Source: Oscillospiraceae bacterium (GTDB lineage: Bacteria > Bacillota > Clostridia > UMGS1810). From it: a DNA stretch of 33,623 nucleotides. Positions 8,236 through 16,194 of the stretch are shown piece by piece. The position numbers and the translations under genes were made by a program. Where the stretch lies: contig SVJH01000022.1 in the NCBI GenBank assembly GCA_015069095.1, forward strand, positions 1-33,623. Reading direction: 5' to 3'. How positions within the stretch are numbered: position 1 is the first letter of the stretch; each line of letters begins with the position of its first letter. The notes beneath the pieces are model-generated. The model had not been told where the DNA came from. It saw only the letters and a program-made list of their open reading frames with translations, and ran no database searches.

Positions 8236-10092
8236 TTGAAAAAATACATAAGAGGTATAGGGCTATATATAATCCTCTTTGCAGTTATAATTACAATTCT
8301 TTCGCTTTTTAATCATCAAAGCGGGCCGGTAGAAGTTTCATTTTCAAAATTAGTTACAGAAATTAACGAAGGAAAACTATCTGAAATTGTAATAGATAAA
8401 GAAACGGGAAAATTATCTGCCAAAAGAGCAGATGACACCGAAATAATAGCTGATATTCCGTCTTTAGATGTTTTATATGAACATGTTGGAGAATCACTTG
8501 TAAATCAAATAAATGAGAAAAAAGTTGAATATGACGTTGTACAGCCGCAAGTTATGCCTTGGTGGTTATCAATGCTTCCTTCATTATTTTTAACTCTTAT
8601 TATTGTTGGTTTTTGGATTTTCTTCATTCGCCAATCCCAGGGAGGCGGAGCAGGGAAAGCAATGTCATTTGGCAAAAGCCGTGCAAAAGTATATGTAAAA
8701 AACAAAGATTCTGTTACATTTAAAGATGTTGCAGGCGCAGATGAAGAAAAAGAAGAACTTGAAGAAATCGTTGAATTTTTAAAATCTCCTGATAAATTTG
8801 AACAATTAGGAGCAAAAATTCCACGTGGTGTATTACTTGTAGGACCTCCGGGAACAGGTAAAACTCTTCTTGCGAAAGCTGTTGCAGGAGAAGCTGATGT
8901 TCCTTTCTTTTCTATGAGTGGTTCTGATTTTGTCGAGATGTTTGTAGGTGTTGGTGCATCAAGAGTAAGAGACGTATTCGAGCAGGCAAAAAAAGCTGCC
9001 CCAAGTATTATTTTTATTGATGAAATTGATGCAGTCGGTAGACAGCGTGGCGCAGGTCTCGGTGGTGGTCACGACGAAAGAGAACAGACATTAAATCAAC
9101 TTCTTATTGAAATGGACGGTTTTGGACAAAATATTGGTGTTATTGTTATTGCTGCAACAAACAGACCTGATATTCTTGATAATGCACTTTTAAGACCTGG
9201 TAGATTTGACCGTCAGGTTGTTGTTGGATATCCTGATGTTAAAGGAAGAGAAGAAATATTAAAAGTACATTCGCGCAAAAAACCATTAGGTGATGACGTG
9301 GATTTATCTGTTGTTGCAAAAGGAACTGCTGGATTTACAGGTGCAGACTTGTCTAACTTACTTAACGAAGCTGCTTTGTTGGCTGCAAAACGTGGAAAAT
9401 CAATCATAAATATGCCAGATATAGAAGATGCAAAAATGAAGGTAATAGTAGGTACAGAAAAGAAAACACGTTCTATATCAGAACGCGAAAGAAAACTTAC
9501 TGCTTATCATGAAGCAGGCCACGCTGTTGCTTCAAAACTTCTTCCAACTACAGATCCTGTTCATGAAATTTCAATCATTCCACGCGGTAGAGCAGGGGGC
9601 TATACATTAAATTTACCAAGCGAAGATAAATACTACACAACAAAACAAGAGATGCTTGACCAAATTGTTGAACTACTTGGTGGCAGAACTGCAGAATTGC
9701 TTGTACTTGACGACATCTCAACCGGTGCTTCTAATGATATTGAAAGGGCATCAAAGATTGCAAGAGAAATGGTAACGAAATATGGTATGAGTGAAAAAGT
9801 GGGACCAATTAGTTTTAGCAGCGAACATAATGAAGTTTTTGTAGGCAGAGATTTTGCTCAAACAAGAAATATAAGCGAAGCTGTAGCCGCTGAAATTGAT
9901 AGCGAAGTTCGCTATATTATTGATGGTTGCTTTGATAAATGTAAAGAACTTATTTCTACAAATCTTGATAAATTAGAAAACGTTGCTAAAGCTCTTTTAG
10001 AAAAAGAAAAACTTTCTGGAGAAGAATTTGAAAAAATATTTGCAGGAGAAATTTCTGGTAAAGTTGAATCTGATAAAGAAATTGAAGAATAA
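8236..10092 (+). CDS. ftsH: Membrane-bound ATP-dependent zinc metalloprotease FtsH
   Basis: The 618-residue product starts at TTG 8236, with GGAGG at 8222-8226 and nine-base spacing; the nearby ATG at 8229 is out of frame. It has two membrane segments (about 5-24 and 112-132) flanking an extracytoplasmic domain, then the AAA+ module: Walker A GPPGTGKT with K209, Walker [16 protein letters not shown], and the second region of homology [20 protein letters not shown]. The protease zinc site is HEAGH at 425-429, with D501 in SNDIERA as the third ligand. FtsH degrades membrane and regulatory proteins and in spore formers also supports sporulation entry. A terminator begins immediately after the stop codon. 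Confidence 0.99.
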   Translation: MKKYIRGIGLYIILFAVIITILSLFNHQSGPVEVSFSKLVTEINEGKLSEIVIDKETGKLSAKRADDTEIIADIPSLDVLYEHVGESLVNQINEKKVEYDVVQPQVMPWWLSMLPSLFLTLIIVGFWIFFIRQSQGGGAGKAMSFGKSRAKVYVKNKDSVTFKDVAGADEEKEELEEIVEFLKSPDKFEQLGAKIPRGVLLVGPPGTGKTLLAKAVAGEADVPFFSMSGSDFVEMFVGVGASRVRDVFEQAKKAAPSIIFIDEIDAVGRQRGAGLGGGHDEREQTLNQLLIEMDGFGQNIGVIVIAATNRPDILDNALLRPGRFDRQVVVGYPDVKGREEILKVHSRKKPLGDDVDLSVVAKGTAGFTGADLSNLLNEAALLAAKRGKSIINMPDIEDAKMKVIVGTEKKTRSISERERKLTAYHEAGHAVASKLLPTTDPVHEISIIPRGRAGGYTLNLPSEDKYYTTKQEMLDQIVELLGGRTAELLVLDDISTGASNDIERASKIAREMVTKYGMSEKVGPISFSSEHNEVFVGRDFAQTRNISEAVAAEIDSEVRYIIDGCFDKCKELISTNLDKLENVAKALLEKEKLSGEEFEKIFAGEISGKVESDKEIEE

Positions 10093-10093
10093 T

Positions 10094-10120
10094 AAAAAGC
10101 TGTCGAAAGGCAGCTTTTTT
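10094..10120 (+). terminator. Rho-independent terminator after ftsH
   Basis: The stem AAAAAGCTG (10094-10102) pairs with CAGCTTTTT (10111-10119). It is extended inward by a T-G and a C-G pair around a GAAA tetraloop, and the 3' arm ends in six T residues. Confidence 0.93.
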
Positions 10121-10142
10121 CTTGTAAAATTAGTATTTAATA

Positions 10143-10171
10143 TTGATATTTTAAGATGAATTTGGTATAAT
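10143..10171 (+). promoter_or_regulatory. Strong sigma-A promoter for the DUF2156 operon
   Basis: TTGATA (10143-10148, 5/6 match) and TATAAT (10166-10171, 6/6) have 17-base spacing. It lies just after the ftsH terminator and about 30 bases before the ATG at 10204, which is preceded by GGGAG. Confidence 0.88.
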
Positions 10172-10203
10172 GTTATTAAATATAAAATGGGAGATTATTT
10201 AAA

Positions 10204-11097
10204 ATGATAGATTTAAAATCTATTGAAATTGATGACAAAAATCTTTTTGATGAAAAAATTAACTTTTCGTATTTAAATTCAGAGGCATCATTTGCAAATC
10301 TTTATATGTGGAGAAAATCATCAAATACAAAATACGCACTTATAAATGATTCCTTGGTTGTTTTTTATACAAAGTCAAATGGAAAAATGGCATGCTGTTT
10401 TCCGTTTTCTTCAACAAATTTAAAAAATGATGTTAATATTATCAAACAATATTTTGATTCTTTAGACAGAAAATTTATAATGGAAAGTGTAACAGAGGAT
10501 AATGCAAACACACTAAAGGAAATTTATAAAGATAACTTAATTATAACAGAATGTCCTAACTTAAATGATTATGTGTATTTTTCGGAAAAACTTATAAACT
10601 TATCAGGAAAAAAACTTCACGCAAAAAGAAATCATATCAACAAGTTTAAAAGTATGTATGAATATAAATATCAACGAATAACATCAGATATCTGCAACAA
10701 ATGTATAGAAAAGGCAAATGAGTGGTTATTAGAAAAGTATTCAAACGCGGATGAAGACTATATTGCCGAAATAACTGCTTTAAAAGAAGTATTCAATAAT
10801 TATGATAAATTAAATTTAGTAGGAGCTATGCTAACTGTAAATGGTGAAATTATCGCATTTTCAGTTGGAGAAAAACTAAATAATGATACATTTGTTACTC
10901 ACATAGAAAAAGCGGACACAAATTTTCATGGTTCATATACAATAATGAATAATGAGTTTGCTAAGAATGAGTGCTCTGCATACAAATATATAAATCGCGA
11001 AGAAGATATGGGAATTGAAGGTATAAGAAAAGCAAAATTATCGTATTATCCCGACAAAATTATAAAAAAATATAGAATAGAATTTAAGGAGAAGTGA
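10204..11097 (+). CDS. DUF2156 family protein, GNAT-like fold (phosphatidylglycerol lysyltransferase C-terminal-like)
   Basis: The 297-residue product has no membrane segments. Features resembling DUF2156 proteins include an N-terminal EASFANLYMWR stretch, the central NLSGKKLHAKRNHINKF segment, VGAMLTVNGEIIAFSVGEKL, a strand carrying THIEKAD, and the C-terminal YINREEDMGIEGIRKAKLSYYPDKI. The fold is that of the C-terminal catalytic half of MprF and of tandem GNAT acyltransferases that use aminoacyl-tRNA, but here there is no MprF membrane half, so the substrate is unknown. It is first in an operon with its own promoter, and the next ATG begins one base after its stop. Family confidence is good; no function is assigned. 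Confidence 0.82.
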   Translation: MIDLKSIEIDDKNLFDEKINFSYLNSEASFANLYMWRKSSNTKYALINDSLVVFYTKSNGKMACCFPFSSTNLKNDVNIIKQYFDSLDRKFIMESVTEDNANTLKEIYKDNLIITECPNLNDYVYFSEKLINLSGKKLHAKRNHINKFKSMYEYKYQRITSDICNKCIEKANEWLLEKYSNADEDYIAEITALKEVFNNYDKLNLVGAMLTVNGEIIAFSVGEKLNNDTFVTHIEKADTNFHGSYTIMNNEFAKNECSAYKYINREEDMGIEGIRKAKLSYYPDKIIKKYRIEFKEK

Positions 11098-11098
11098 A

Positions 11099-11638
11099 AT
11101 GGTAGCATTATTTTTAGCGGATGGTTTTGAAGAAATAGAAGCATTAGTTGTTGTTGACATATTAAGAAGAGCAAATATTGAAATTGAAACAGTTTCTATA
11201 TCTAACGAAACAAAAGTTATTGGATCGCATAAAATTCCTGTTATTGCAGATAAAACAATAGGAGAAATTGACAAGAATAAATATGAATGTTTTATTTTAC
11301 CAGGAGGTCTTCCGGGCACAACAAATCTTGGAAATTCCAAAACTGTTACAGAGATTTTGTTGTGGGCAAATAATCAGAAAAAATATATTGCTGCAATTTG
11401 CGCAGCACCATCAGTGCTTGGAAAATTGAATATTTTAAATGGAAAAAATGCAACTTGTTATCCAGGATATGAAAATGAACTTCTTGGAGCAAACTGCACA
11501 AAAGAAAAAGTTGTAACGGACTCTAATGTTGTTACATCGAAAGGCGCAGGAACTGCACACGATTTTGCTTTTGAATTAGTAAAAATTTTAAAAGATGAAA
11601 AAACTGCAAAGGATATTAAAAATGCAATGCAATATTGA
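11099..11638 (+). CDS. DJ-1/PfpI family protein
   Basis: The 179-residue product matches the single-domain DJ-1 (YajL/ThiJ) subfamily in length. The start MVALFLADGFEEIEALVVVDILRRA supplies the conserved acidic residue E14, which contacts the reactive cysteine. The nucleophile elbow is AAICAAPSVL, with C101 the predicted reactive cysteine. A later GAGTAHDFAFELV is also typical. DJ-1 relatives have been reported as glyoxalases, chaperones or oxidative-stress proteins, and the role of this one cannot be told from sequence. AAGGAG (11086-11091), inside the end of the DUF2156 gene, is the ribosome site, consistent with translational coupling. Its 3' end overlaps the cyclo-ligase start by 17 bases. 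Confidence 0.93.
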   Translation: MVALFLADGFEEIEALVVVDILRRANIEIETVSISNETKVIGSHKIPVIADKTIGEIDKNKYECFILPGGLPGTTNLGNSKTVTEILLWANNQKKYIAAICAAPSVLGKLNILNGKNATCYPGYENELLGANCTKEKVVTDSNVVTSKGAGTAHDFAFELVKILKDEKTAKDIKNAMQY

Positions 11639-12179
11639 TAAAAAACTTATTAGAAGAGATATGATTTCAAAAAGAAAACAAATGCATATAAGCAAAGTTC
11701 GTGAAAATTCTGATATTATTTTAGAAAGTTTTATTGATTTGAATTTAGATTACAAAACTGTGATGTGCTATCTTGACTTTTCTAATGAAGTTATTACCAA
11801 AGAATTTGTTTCATATTTTAAAATAAATGGTTATATTTTAACTGTTCCTGTATGCGATGACAATAATATGTTTGCTGCTAAATTTAACGATTTGGATGAG
11901 TTTAAAGTTTCAAAATTAGGTGTATTGGAACCAGAAAATCCCGAATTGATAGATTCAAATTTAATAGATTTATGTATTATCCCTGGTGTTGCATTTGATA
12001 AACAAGGAAATAGAGTAGGGTACGGAAAAGGCTATTATGATAAGTTTTTACGGAACAAAAAAACTATAAAAGTCGCTATTTGTCATGATTTTCAATTGAT
12101 TGATGATATAATTCAAAGTGATGATAATGATGTGAAAATGGATTATATAATTACAGAAAAAAGGGTATTAAAACTATGA
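11622..12179 (+). CDS. 5-formyltetrahydrofolate cyclo-ligase
   Basis: The product has 185 residues from ATG 11622, which is preceded by AAAGGA (11608-11613, eight-base spacing). A farther ATG at 11595 has no ribosome site and would lengthen the overlap with the DJ-1 gene. An N-terminal basic stretch (LIRRDMISKRKQM) binds nucleotide in this family. The C-terminal signature PGVAFDKQGNRVGYGKGYYDKFL is complete, with the Gly-rich GYGKGYYD loop. The enzyme uses ATP to turn 5-formyl-THF into 5,10-methenyl-THF and returns stored folate to one-carbon metabolism. It overlaps the next gene by four bases (ATGA). Confidence 0.95.
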   Translation: MQCNIDKKLIRRDMISKRKQMHISKVRENSDIILESFIDLNLDYKTVMCYLDFSNEVITKEFVSYFKINGYILTVPVCDDNNMFAAKFNDLDEFKVSKLGVLEPENPELIDSNLIDLCIIPGVAFDKQGNRVGYGKGYYDKFLRNKKTIKVAICHDFQLIDDIIQSDDNDVKMDYIITEKRVLKL

Positions 12180-13054
12180 AAATATCTATAAATTTATTTT
12201 TGTTGGTAATTTTAGTTCTACAAATTTCAGTAAACTTAATAATGGAACTGTTATTTGGAAATGTGTCAGAGTTTTTTAAAATTTATATTTCGCAGATTAT
12301 ACCACTATTTATTCCGTCTGTGTTATATTGTCTACATAAAAAAGAAGAAGGTTTTTCATGCATAAAAAGACAAGGACGTGTTACACTTGTTGGAGTTATC
12401 TTTGTAATTCTTCTTTCAGTGTGTATAAATATAGGAATAAATACATTCAATCAAGTTATTTATTCACCGATATTGAGTATTTTTGTAAAAAATACGACAA
12501 ATTCATTATTACCACAAACAAACTTTGATATAATACTAAATATATTGTTTATATGCATAACACCAGCAATTTTCGAAGAAATTTTGTTCAGGGGAATTGT
12601 ACTTACTGAATATGAAAAGATATACGGTACAAAGCGCGCTATATTTGTGTGTGGAGCAGTATTTGCGCTTCTTCATGGTGAAGTAACAGCCTTAATACCT
12701 CAGTTTATAGTAGGGGTGTTCATTTCGTTTATTGTAATAAGATTAGATTCAATTTATTATGGAATACTTGCTCATTTAGTTCACAATATATCAACTTTAG
12801 TTTTACACTTGCTATGGAACGCATTTCCATCTGGTTTAGTTTTTATGACAAAATATTGGATAATAACTTTTATAGGGATAGTAATTGTTATTTATGTAAT
12901 TTTTGCATTACTAAATAAAATAGTTAAACAAAAATCGTTAATTAAAGAAGATAAAGATAAGAAATTGCTTTACAAAGAAAATAAGTATTTCAAAATTATG
13001 TTGGCAATATTCATTATAATGACAATAATTAGAATAATTCTTTCATTTTTATAA
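12176..13054 (+). CDS. CPBP family intramembrane glutamic endopeptidase (CAAX protease / Abi)
   Basis: The 292-residue product has about eight membrane segments. The catalytic motifs of the CPBP (Rce1-like) family are present: motif 1 EEILFRG (E134, E135, R139), motif 2 FALLHGE (H167), and motif 3 HLVHN (H200, H203, N204). Bacterial members have been linked to bacteriocin immunity, protein processing and signalling, but most lack a known substrate. It starts inside the stop codon of the cyclo-ligase gene (ATGA overlap) and ends that operon. The C-terminal Lys-rich stretch (about 243-265) before the last membrane helix is probably cytoplasmic. No terminator of the usual kind follows; instead there is the palindrome at 13074-13101. 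Confidence 0.9.
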   Translation: MKISINLFLLVILVLQISVNLIMELLFGNVSEFFKIYISQIIPLFIPSVLYCLHKKEEGFSCIKRQGRVTLVGVIFVILLSVCINIGINTFNQVIYSPILSIFVKNTTNSLLPQTNFDIILNILFICITPAIFEEILFRGIVLTEYEKIYGTKRAIFVCGAVFALLHGEVTALIPQFIVGVFISFIVIRLDSIYYGILAHLVHNISTLVLHLLWNAFPSGLVFMTKYWIITFIGIVIVIYVIFALLNKIVKQKSLIKEDKDKKLLYKENKYFKIMLAIFIIMTIIRIILSFL

Positions 13055-13073
13055 TGATAGAGTAAAATAGATA

Positions 13074-13101
13074 ATTTCGCAAAATTAAAATTTTGCGAAA
13101 T
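13074..13101. repeat. 28-bp near-perfect palindrome in front of xer (dif-like candidate)
   Basis: Two 13-base arms, ATTTCGCAAAATT (13074-13086) and AATTTTGCGAAAT (13089-13101), flank a central AA. Viewed as 11+6+11 it is ATTTCGCAAAA / TTAAAA / TTTTGCGAAAT, the geometry of Xer recombination sites. It directly abuts the xer ribosome site (GGGAGG, 13102-13107), so as RNA it would form a hairpin just upstream of the start. No T-run follows, so it is not an ordinary terminator. Whether it is a recombination site, an operator or an RNA hairpin is not settled by sequence. Confidence 0.9.
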
Positions 13102-13115
13102 GGGAGGTAGAAAAA

Positions 13116-14102
13116 ATGCCTGATTTATCTAATATATATATAAAATGTCCGGTTTTTTTAAAAGACTACTTAACTTACATGTCTGTAATTAAAGGAAAAT
13201 CACAAAATACTATAAAAGAATATTTTTATGATTTAAGAATGTTTTTGCGTTATGTTTTATATATGAATGGTTTGTGTAAAAAGTCTGAATTAAATTCTAT
13301 TGATATTGCTGAGTTTGATTTTAAATATATTGAAAGAATTTCTTTAAGTGATTTATATGCTTTTATGGCGTATGTTAATAATGAACATTCTTCTAATGAT
13401 TGCTACAGAGCCAGAAAAGTTGCAAGTTTAAAATCTTTCTTTAATTATTTAACTATTAAAGATAAATCTTTAAAATTAAATCCAGCAGCAAATTTAGAAA
13501 CACCGAAAATAAAAAAGCGAATGCCAAAGTATCTTACTCTTGAACAAAGTATAAGTTTTTTAAAAGTGATTGATGGCGAATTTAAAGACCGTGATTTAGC
13601 AATATTTGTATTATTTTTAAATTGCGGATTAAGATTATCAGAGTTAGTTGGGATTAACCTTAAAGATTTTGATTTGGACAAAAGAACTTTAAAAGTTATT
13701 GGTAAAGGCAACAAAGAACGTGTTGTATATTTAAACGATATCTGTGTCGATGCTCTTACAAATTATCTAAAAGTAAGACCTGTTGATCAGGTTAATTATG
13801 AAGATCGTGATGCATTATTTTTGAGTAATCAATTAAGAAGAATTAGTAACAGAATGGTTGAAATCCTTGCCAAAAAATACTTTAAAAAAGCAAATCTTGA
13901 CTATGATATGTACACACCTCATAAACTTAGACATACAGCTGCGACGATTATGTATCGTGATGGTGATGTTGATATAAGAACGCTTCAGGAACTTTTGGGA
14001 CACGCAAGTTTGTCTACAACTCAGCTTTACACTCATGTAAAAAATGATGATTTAAAACAGGCTGCAGATAAAAATCCGCTTGCAAATATAAAAATAGAGT
14101 AG
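13116..14102 (+). CDS. Tyrosine recombinase, XerC/XerD family
   Basis: The 328-residue product has an N-terminal SAM-like core-binding domain (about 10-135: FLKDYLTYMSVIKGKSQNTIKEY is split over its first helices) and a C-terminal catalytic domain. All catalytic residues are visible: R173 in GLRLSEL, K197 in GKGNKER, H269 and R272 in HKLRHTA, H296 in LLGHAS, and the nucleophile Y305 in QLYTHV. Xer proteins resolve chromosome dimers at dif together with FtsK. The length is near that of XerC/XerD (about 300) and shorter than XerS (about 356). No phage or conjugation genes are nearby, so a chromosomal role is more likely than an integrase. A palindrome lies immediately upstream. Which Xer subfamily it belongs to is undetermined. 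Confidence 0.92.
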   Translation: MPDLSNIYIKCPVFLKDYLTYMSVIKGKSQNTIKEYFYDLRMFLRYVLYMNGLCKKSELNSIDIAEFDFKYIERISLSDLYAFMAYVNNEHSSNDCYRARKVASLKSFFNYLTIKDKSLKLNPAANLETPKIKKRMPKYLTLEQSISFLKVIDGEFKDRDLAIFVLFLNCGLRLSELVGINLKDFDLDKRTLKVIGKGNKERVVYLNDICVDALTNYLKVRPVDQVNYEDRDALFLSNQLRRISNRMVEILAKKYFKKANLDYDMYTPHKLRHTAATIMYRDGDVDIRTLQELLGHASLSTTQLYTHVKNDDLKQAADKNPLANIKIE

Positions 14103-14125
14103 GTATTCCCCTACTCTATTTTTTA
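14091..14125. terminator. Bidirectional terminator between xer and the DUF4956 gene
   Basis: AAAATAGAGTAGG (14091-14103) pairs perfectly with CCTACTCTATTTT (14110-14122) around a six-base loop. On the + strand the stem runs into TTTTTT; on the - strand it is followed by a T-rich stretch. It carries the stop codons of both convergent genes. Confidence 0.93.
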
Positions 14126-14857
14126 TAATGCTTTAATTTCTACGTTACTTGATACTGCAAGAGCAATATTTAAATTACCATTTCTACATCTTAGTTTATC
14201 AATCATTTCTTTTTCGTTAGTATCTTTTTTCAGACATACGTCAAAATATAACTGATATAATGTTCCCAAATCAACTGTTTTTATGCGTAATGTTTCAAAT
14301 GATACTGTATATTCTTCCAAAATATCATCAAATGCACCTTTAAAATTTAAATCTTCTGGCACAGTTATTTTTAATATGTAATGTCTGTTTTTTTGTGTTC
14401 CAAATTTTATTAAATCTAATATGATCAAGAATAAACATAATGAAACCACAAGCGCCAGCGCATACCATACAAGACCAACTCCACATCCTAAGCCGGCCGC
14501 CATAGCAAAGAAAATAAAAGTTATATCTTTACTCGACCCAGGGGCACTTCTGAATCTTATCAAAGAAAATGCACCTGCTAAGCTGAATGCGCGAGCAACA
14601 TTATTTCCTACGAGAAGAATTATTATTGAAATAATTGCCGGAATCATAGCAATAGAAACGATGAAATTCTGACTACTGTCTTTTTTTCTATTGATAAACA
14701 TATAAGTGAGACTTATAAATGTACCAAGAATAAATGCCATTAACAATGTAACGAATATTTCGTTAATTGAAGCAATAGAAGAACTACTTACAACATTATT
14801 AACATCATTTAAAGTAGTGATTTCGCTAGTAGTGGTAATTGCTGTTGCATAAAGCAT
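14123..14857 (-). CDS. DUF4956 family membrane protein, probable partner of the VTC-domain protein
   Basis: The 244-residue product has an N-terminal region with three or four membrane segments (about 34-55, 63-84, 112-150) and a C-terminal cytoplasmic domain (about 155-244). The segment GAFSLIRFRSAPGSSKD (95-111), with R101 and R103 and a following helix FIFFAMAAGLGCG, is the hallmark of DUF4956. The family has no proven biochemical role but is often encoded beside VTC-domain polyphosphate polymerase homologues, as here. AGGAGG seven bases before the ATG at 14857 fixes the start, giving a 49-base overlap with the end of the VTC gene. A bidirectional terminator ends the operon. A role as a membrane anchor or channel for polyphosphate is inference. 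Confidence 0.85.
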   Translation of the reverse strand: MLYATAITTTSEITTLNDVNNVVSSSSIASINEIFVTLLMAFILGTFISLTYMFINRKKDSSQNFIVSIAMIPAIISIIILLVGNNVARAFSLAGAFSLIRFRSAPGSSKDITFIFFAMAAGLGCGVGLVWYALALVVSLCLFLIILDLIKFGTQKNRHYILKITVPEDLNFKGAFDDILEEYTVSFETLRIKTVDLGTLYQLYFDVCLKKDTNEKEMIDKLRCRNGNLNIALAVSSNVEIKAL

Positions 14858-15582
14858 TTGTCATCCTCCTTAGTTAAACTAATTAGTCTTTTGTGTATCG
14901 AACCATATTTTGAAAATCCAGTAGAGTAAATTTTATTTTCACTCAAATAATTTGTAAGCCATATAGGAATTCCTTTTTCAGCTTTGATTTCAAGTATCCA
15001 ATAATCTTCTTTTAGTAATCTGTTACCTTTTTCGCTGCTTTCAAGCTGTAAGTTTTCTGTGTTAAAAAATATATTTCTGTCAAAAGAAACTCTTAAATCC
15101 TTAGTATCCAATGAAAAAAAAGCATATCTATCATATGAAATTTTTATCTTTGGGACAGGATTGTAAACAGAAATAAAATATGAAATTTCGTTTAAAACTT
15201 GCTTATTTATATAACCATTATTTTCTGGAAATATTTTGTTATTTAAAAAATCATAAGCTTCATAAAGTTTAATCTTTGTTCTTCTTTTATATGTAATACC
15301 GTTGTATTTTTTCTTTAATTCAATGTAAGAAAATGAATTTAAATCTGGTGTGCCGTACGTGCGAAGTCGTATTTTTTCTTTGTATATTGGTTTTTCTATT
15401 GAATTTCTTACTAAATAGTCATCATGTGTATCATAATATATATTAGAAATGTGATATGTATTGTCGTCTTTATTATATTTATCGGAAATCATATAAGTTT
15501 TTAAAAAATTACGCATTTTTAAGTATGCTTCGTTATCAATTACATACTTTTTTTCAGAGCGCCTAAAAACTTCTATTGCCAT
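14809..15582 (-). CDS. VTC domain-containing (polyphosphate polymerase-like) protein
   Basis: The product has 257 residues from the ATG at 15582, which has AGGAGG eight bases upstream; a longer frame to 15618 has no ribosome site. The protein is one VTC catalytic domain: RRSEKKYVID (7-16), SNIYYDT (46-52), the basic KEKIRLRTYG (K70, R72, R74), YIELKKK (E88, K90), TYKRRTK (R100, R101), KISYDR (R152), WILEIKAEKG (E198, K200) and the C-terminal SKYGSIHK. In yeast Vtc4 such residues line a tunnel that makes polyphosphate from ATP, and bacterial homologues belong to the same triphosphate-tunnel fold. The protein is soluble, and its membrane partner is probably the overlapping DUF4956 gene. A TATACT box at 15607-15612 could give separate transcription, but the -35 is poor. 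Confidence 0.88.
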   Translation of the reverse strand: MAIEVFRRSEKKYVIDNEAYLKMRNFLKTYMISDKYNKDDNTYHISNIYYDTHDDYLVRNSIEKPIYKEKIRLRTYGTPDLNSFSYIELKKKYNGITYKRRTKIKLYEAYDFLNNKIFPENNGYINKQVLNEISYFISVYNPVPKIKISYDRYAFFSLDTKDLRVSFDRNIFFNTENLQLESSEKGNRLLKEDYWILEIKAEKGIPIWLTNYLSENKIYSTGFSKYGSIHKRLISLTKEDDKCFMQQQLPLLAKSLL

Positions 15583-15642
15583 TTGTATTTCCTCCTTATG
15601 TAAAACAGTATAATACAAATTTGTGTTAAAAGAATGTTCATA

Positions 15643-16182
15643 TTATGAATTTTTTAAAAATGAAAGCGCTTTGTAAATACCGCAAATAGTTTTCGCATCA
15701 CAAATCTCATTATTATCAATCATTTTTAAAATATCATCAATTTTATACTTTTCAATATTCAAAAATTCTCCTTCGTCCAGATGTTGCTTAGTTTTTTTGA
15801 AATCTGTTGCGAGGAATAAATATATTATTTCTGAACAGTAAGCTGGAGTTGGATACATGACACCTAAAGAAATTAAATCTGACGCTAAAAGCCCTACTTC
15901 TTCTTCAAGTTCACGTATAGCACCTGTTTTTGGATTTTCTCCAACCTCGAGTTTTCCGGCAGGTATTTCAAGAACAACTTTTTCTACTGCCTTTCTGTAC
16001 TGTCTAACCATATATATGTATTCGTCTTCAATAGCTACAACAGTAACTCCTCCATTGTGCATAACAAGTTCTCTAAACGATTTCGAACCATCAGGAAGCA
16101 CAACGTCATCCACTTTAACTTTAAAAACTTTTCCATCAAAAATTTCTTTTGATGATATCGTCTTTTCCTCAAAGTTTTTCAT
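15643..16182 (-). CDS. nudF: ADP-ribose pyrophosphatase, Nudix hydrolase
   Basis: The 179-residue product carries a complete Nudix box, G76 x5 E82 x7 R90-E91-L92-x-E94-E95-x-G97, reading GKLEVGE then RELEEEVGL. The N-terminal strand MKNFEEKTISSKEIF, VVRQYR-like MVRQYRKAV and LEIPAGKLE are typical of the ADP-ribose pyrophosphatase group, as is the proline-containing MYPTPAYCSE downstream. These enzymes cleave ADP-ribose to AMP and ribose 5-phosphate using Mg2+. AGGGGAG precedes the ATG. It follows the unknown protein gene by 12 bases and is probably read from the same transcript. In Bacillus nudF also lies within a few genes of xerD; here the xer gene is nearby but on the opposite strand. Confidence 0.92.
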   Translation of the reverse strand: MKNFEEKTISSKEIFDGKVFKVKVDDVVLPDGSKSFRELVMHNGGVTVVAIEDEYIYMVRQYRKAVEKVVLEIPAGKLEVGENPKTGAIRELEEEVGLLASDLISLGVMYPTPAYCSEIIYLFLATDFKKTKQHLDEGEFLNIEKYKIDDILKMIDNNEICDAKTICGIYKALSFLKNS

Positions 16183-16194
16183 ATTTCTCCCCTA

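Noticed and set aside
13074-13101. Palindrome as an ordinary rho-independent terminator for the CPBP gene
   Set aside because: No T-run follows on the + strand; the stem runs straight into TGGGAGG, the xer ribosome site.
13116-14102. Reading the tyrosine recombinase as a mobile-element integrase
   Set aside because: No excisionase, phage, conjugation or tRNA target is nearby, no flanking direct repeats were seen, and the protein looks like a chromosomal Xer. It stays possible but unsupported.
15583-15642. Promoter with TATACT (-10) before the VTC gene
   Set aside because: The -10 is reasonable but no -35 within 16-18 bases is acceptable; kept only as a remark.
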